This document shows positions 7,625-7,821 of a DNA stretch of 7,821 nucleotides, piece after piece. Position 1 is the stretch's first letter. Each line of letters starts with the position of its first letter. Source of the DNA: Gammaproteobacteria bacterium UBA5338. GTDB lineage: Bacteria; Pseudomonadota; Gammaproteobacteria; Pseudomonadales; UBA5862. The translations under genes and the position numbers were made by a program. A model generated the notes under the pieces. That model was not told the DNA's origin, searched no databases, and worked only from the letters and a program-made list of their open reading frames with translations. The stretch is taken from assembly GCA_002408105.1 (NCBI GenBank), contig DHQM01000116.1, positions 1-7,821 on the forward strand. Reading direction: 5' to 3'.

Positions 7625-7640
7625 GCGGAGCCGGCTCCGC
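7625..7640. repeat. Perfect 16-base palindrome upstream of tkt
   Basis: GCGGAGCC is followed directly by its exact reverse complement GGCTCCGC, about 35 bases before the tkt start. In RNA it could form a 6-base-pair stem with a CCGG loop. In DNA it could be a site for a dimeric regulator. It has no U-run on either side, so it is not a normal terminator. Function is unknown. Confidence 0.6.
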
Positions 7641-7736
7641 AGAATAATGAGGCAGACGAATCAAAACCGGTTATTTTCCCGGAACCACTGCGCGCCGGCA
7701 ACGGGCTGGACCTGCATAGCACGCGCTACACGTGGA

Positions 7737-7742
7737 TTTATA
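7737..7742 (-). promoter_or_regulatory. Weak candidate -10 element for tkt
   Basis: The minus strand reads TATAAA (five of six matches to the -10 consensus) in the AT-rich part of the leader. The region 17 bases further upstream reads TGCAAA, a poor -35 with three of six matches. Transcription would start near 7730, giving a leader of about 140 bases that contains both palindromes. This is suggestive only. Confidence 0.3.
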
Positions 7743-7821
7743 AGGCAAAAAGCGTACACTTTGCATTTTGATCGCCGGCTTTGCCCCCATGGCGCCACGC
7801 CGATCGACAGCAGCGTCCTGA

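Larger units (their letters stand above)
7592..7821. other. Upstream region of tkt without a supported gene
   Basis: About 230 bases separate tkt from the right edge. No frame gives a convincing protein: the open stretches are short and match nothing I recognise. The region is mixed. It has an AT-richer part near 7735-7775 that stands out from the GC-rich surroundings, a 16-base palindrome near tkt, and a smaller palindrome (AACCGGTT, 7665-7672) within AAAACCGGTTATTTT. It most likely holds the promoter and leader of the tkt cluster. The outermost bases could be the end of a neighbouring gene. Confidence 0.55.

Noticed and set aside
7755..7760. TACACT as a plus-strand -10 for a divergent gene
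   Set aside because: No acceptable -35 at the right spacing, and no plus-strand gene follows within the window; the only ATG frame there ends after ten codons.
5546..7771. A 741-codon open frame on the plus strand opposite tkt
   Set aside because: It lies antisense to a transketolase with every catalytic residue intact. Its translation resembles no family, is low in complexity and rich in Gly, Arg, Gln and His, and it arises from GC-rich codon bias on the other strand.
7678..7791. Short minus-strand open frame of about 38 codons upstream of tkt
   Set aside because: No ribosome binding site of note, Arg/Cys/Ala-rich composition, and no recognised similarity; it also runs across the candidate promoter.

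Overview
The window is GC-rich bacterial DNA that is almost fully coding, and every gene I can support lies on the minus strand. In transcription order (right to left) they are tkt, pgk, fba, an alpha/beta hydrolase, a yhhQ-family transporter, a HAD-Nudix fusion protein, and folB, which runs off the left edge. Gene content and protein style (a 354-residue class II aldolase of the Calvin-cycle type, a 665-residue transketolase, a 388-residue PGK) suggest a gammaproteobacterium, or less likely another proteobacterium. That placement is an inference from remembered family sequences, not a search.

Right part (7821-3240): about 230 bases of leader or promoter DNA, then transketolase, phosphoglycerate kinase and fructose-bisphosphate aldolase. 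This is the familiar tkt-(gap)-pgk-(pyk)-fba carbon-metabolism cluster, but gap and pyk are absent between the genes. The three enzymes serve glycolysis/gluconeogenesis and the non-oxidative pentose phosphate pathway, and would serve the Calvin cycle if the host is autotrophic. All catalytic residues I checked are present. A serine hydrolase of the monoacylglycerol-lipase type follows fba after 23 bases and probably shares its transcript.

Left part (2235-1): a hairpin just after the hydrolase gene and an extended -10 promoter candidate mark the probable start of a second unit, yhhQ / HAD-Nudix / folB. The yhhQ stop overlaps the next start (ATGA), and folB begins 14 bases after the fusion gene, so the three are probably co-expressed.

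The most interesting point is the fusion. Bacterial folate synthesis needs a pyrophosphohydrolase (often Nudix) and then a phosphatase to turn 7,8-dihydroneopterin triphosphate into dihydroneopterin, the substrate of FolB. Here one polypeptide carries a phosphatase-type HAD domain and a Nudix domain and is encoded immediately upstream of folB. It is a good candidate for a single-protein 'missing link' in folate synthesis. The neighbouring YhhQ (queuosine-precursor importer) adds a second deazapurine/pterin connection, since folate and queuosine share the same GTP-derived intermediate. These functional links are inferences.
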